From contig JAOUQA010000130.1 in assembly GCA_029879605.1 (NCBI GenBank), positions 1 through 6,386 on the forward strand: DNA of 6,386 bases, read 5' to 3'. The position numbers were made by a program, and so were the translations under genes. Positions 6,045 to 6,386 of the stretch are shown one piece after another. The notes beneath the pieces are model-generated. The model saw nothing but the letters and a program-made list of their open reading frames with translations. It did not search any database and was not told where the DNA came from. The first letter of the stretch is position 1. The number at the start of each line of letters is the position of its first letter. The DNA is from Gammaproteobacteria bacterium (GTDB lineage: Bacteria > Pseudomonadota > Gammaproteobacteria > SZUA-229).

Positions 6045-6386
6045 TTATTTTCTAGTTTTTCTAGCAAAGCCAAACAGCCCAATCAGCCCTGAAGCAAACA
6101 ACCAGAAAGCAGCAGGCAATGGCACGGGACGTATATCCATGGTCCATTCAGTTGTTAAACCATCGAACGGACCACCAACTACAATTGCACTCCATTCAAG
6201 TGTATAGGTACCATCCAGATTATTAATAACTATTGCCATATTTCCTAAATTGAATTCAGTGCCACAGCGCATCCAATGAAATGCGCCCATATCTGCAGTG
6301 CCCTCTTCCAGGCTGATCGAAGGTGCCGCATAATCACTCCAATAACTACTAGGAGAAAAATATGTTTGTGTACAATCTCCGAAAAA
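6045..6386 (-). CDS. VPLPA-type surface protein, N-terminal part outside window
   Basis: The frame is open from the right edge of the window, so 113 C-terminal residues are visible and the internal ATG at 6290 is not the start. The fragment begins FFGDCTQTYFSPSSY, which aligns with the FFGxP motif of its neighbours although Cys stands where Pro is usual. TADMGAFHW (30-38), EFNLGN (44-49) and YTLEWSAIVVGGPFDG (61-76) follow, then TTEWTMDIRP and the tail at 88-113 (VPLPAAFWLFASGL and so on, ending ARKTRK). C5 and C41 could pair. The middle resembles the 3577-4185 protein while the end resembles the 5445 protein, so it bridges the two subtypes. The missing part should hold a signal peptide and about 70-80 residues. 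It is the most upstream visible gene of the leftward series. Confidence 0.88.
   Translation of the reverse strand, partial: FFGDCTQTYFSPSSYWSDYAAPSISLEEGTADMGAFHWMRCGTEFNLGNMAIVINNLDGTYTLEWSAIVVGGPFDGLTTEWTMDIRPVPLPAAFWLFASGLIGLFGFARKTRK
6070..6149 (-). repeat. Copy 3 of the 80-base paralogous coding repeat
   Basis: This block encodes EWTMDIRP plus the VPLPA tail of the edge gene. By hand count it shares 72 of 80 bases with 5476-5555, and the invariant 17-base core is at 6133-6149. Confidence 0.85.

Noticed and set aside
4921..6149. The three 80-base repeats as a mobile element or CRISPR-like array
   Set aside because: They are in-frame coding segments for the same protein tail in three paralogous genes, spaced by a whole gene each, with no terminal inverted repeats or spacer structure.
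6288..6290. Internal ATG at 6290 as the start of the edge gene
   Set aside because: The upstream frame reads FFGDCTQTYF and onward to the window edge and aligns with the neighbouring proteins; a start here would lack a signal peptide.

Overview
The window comes from an AT-rich Gram-negative bacterium that carries an exosortase (PEP-CTERM type) protein-sorting system. The best guess is a gammaproteobacterium. The evidence is a set of secreted proteins ending in the VPLPA form of the sorting tail (VPLPAAxW, a hydrophobic stretch, then a few basic residues), next to a long TPR protein of the sort found with such systems. No exosortase gene, polysaccharide gene, RNA gene, transposase or CRISPR array is visible.

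Layout. Bases 1-2070 (+) hold the C-terminal 689 residues of a TPR-repeat protein whose start lies left of the window. A convergent gap (2071-2280) contains one strong hairpin terminator at 2230-2262. From 2281 to the right edge every gene reads leftward. In order of transcription these are: a truncated VPLPA gene at the right edge (6045-6386), two closely related VPLPA genes (5445-6020 and 4896-5438), a VPLPA gene with a different, Lcl_C/DUF1566-like exposed domain (4231-4857), a fourth member of the first family (3577-4185), a 35-codon secreted small ORF (3440-3547), and a 349-residue secreted protein (2281-3330). Gaps down to the small ORF are 6-45 bases with no terminator, so this is probably one operon. 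The last gene may also have its own promoter in the 109-base gap 3331-3439.

The main observation is that five of the leftward genes share one exposed domain. It is marked by an early F-x-F-F/L-G-x-P motif and a late GGPFDG-like or WSA/YSA-strand motif. In four of them this domain leads straight into the VPLPA tail. In the 2281-3330 gene the tail is absent and two PKD/HYR-like Ig-fold modules stand in its place. The cluster therefore looks like a locally expanded family of surface or matrix proteins, with one member converted from sorted to freely secreted. The substrate-side role is known only at the family level; the function of this exposed domain is not recognised.
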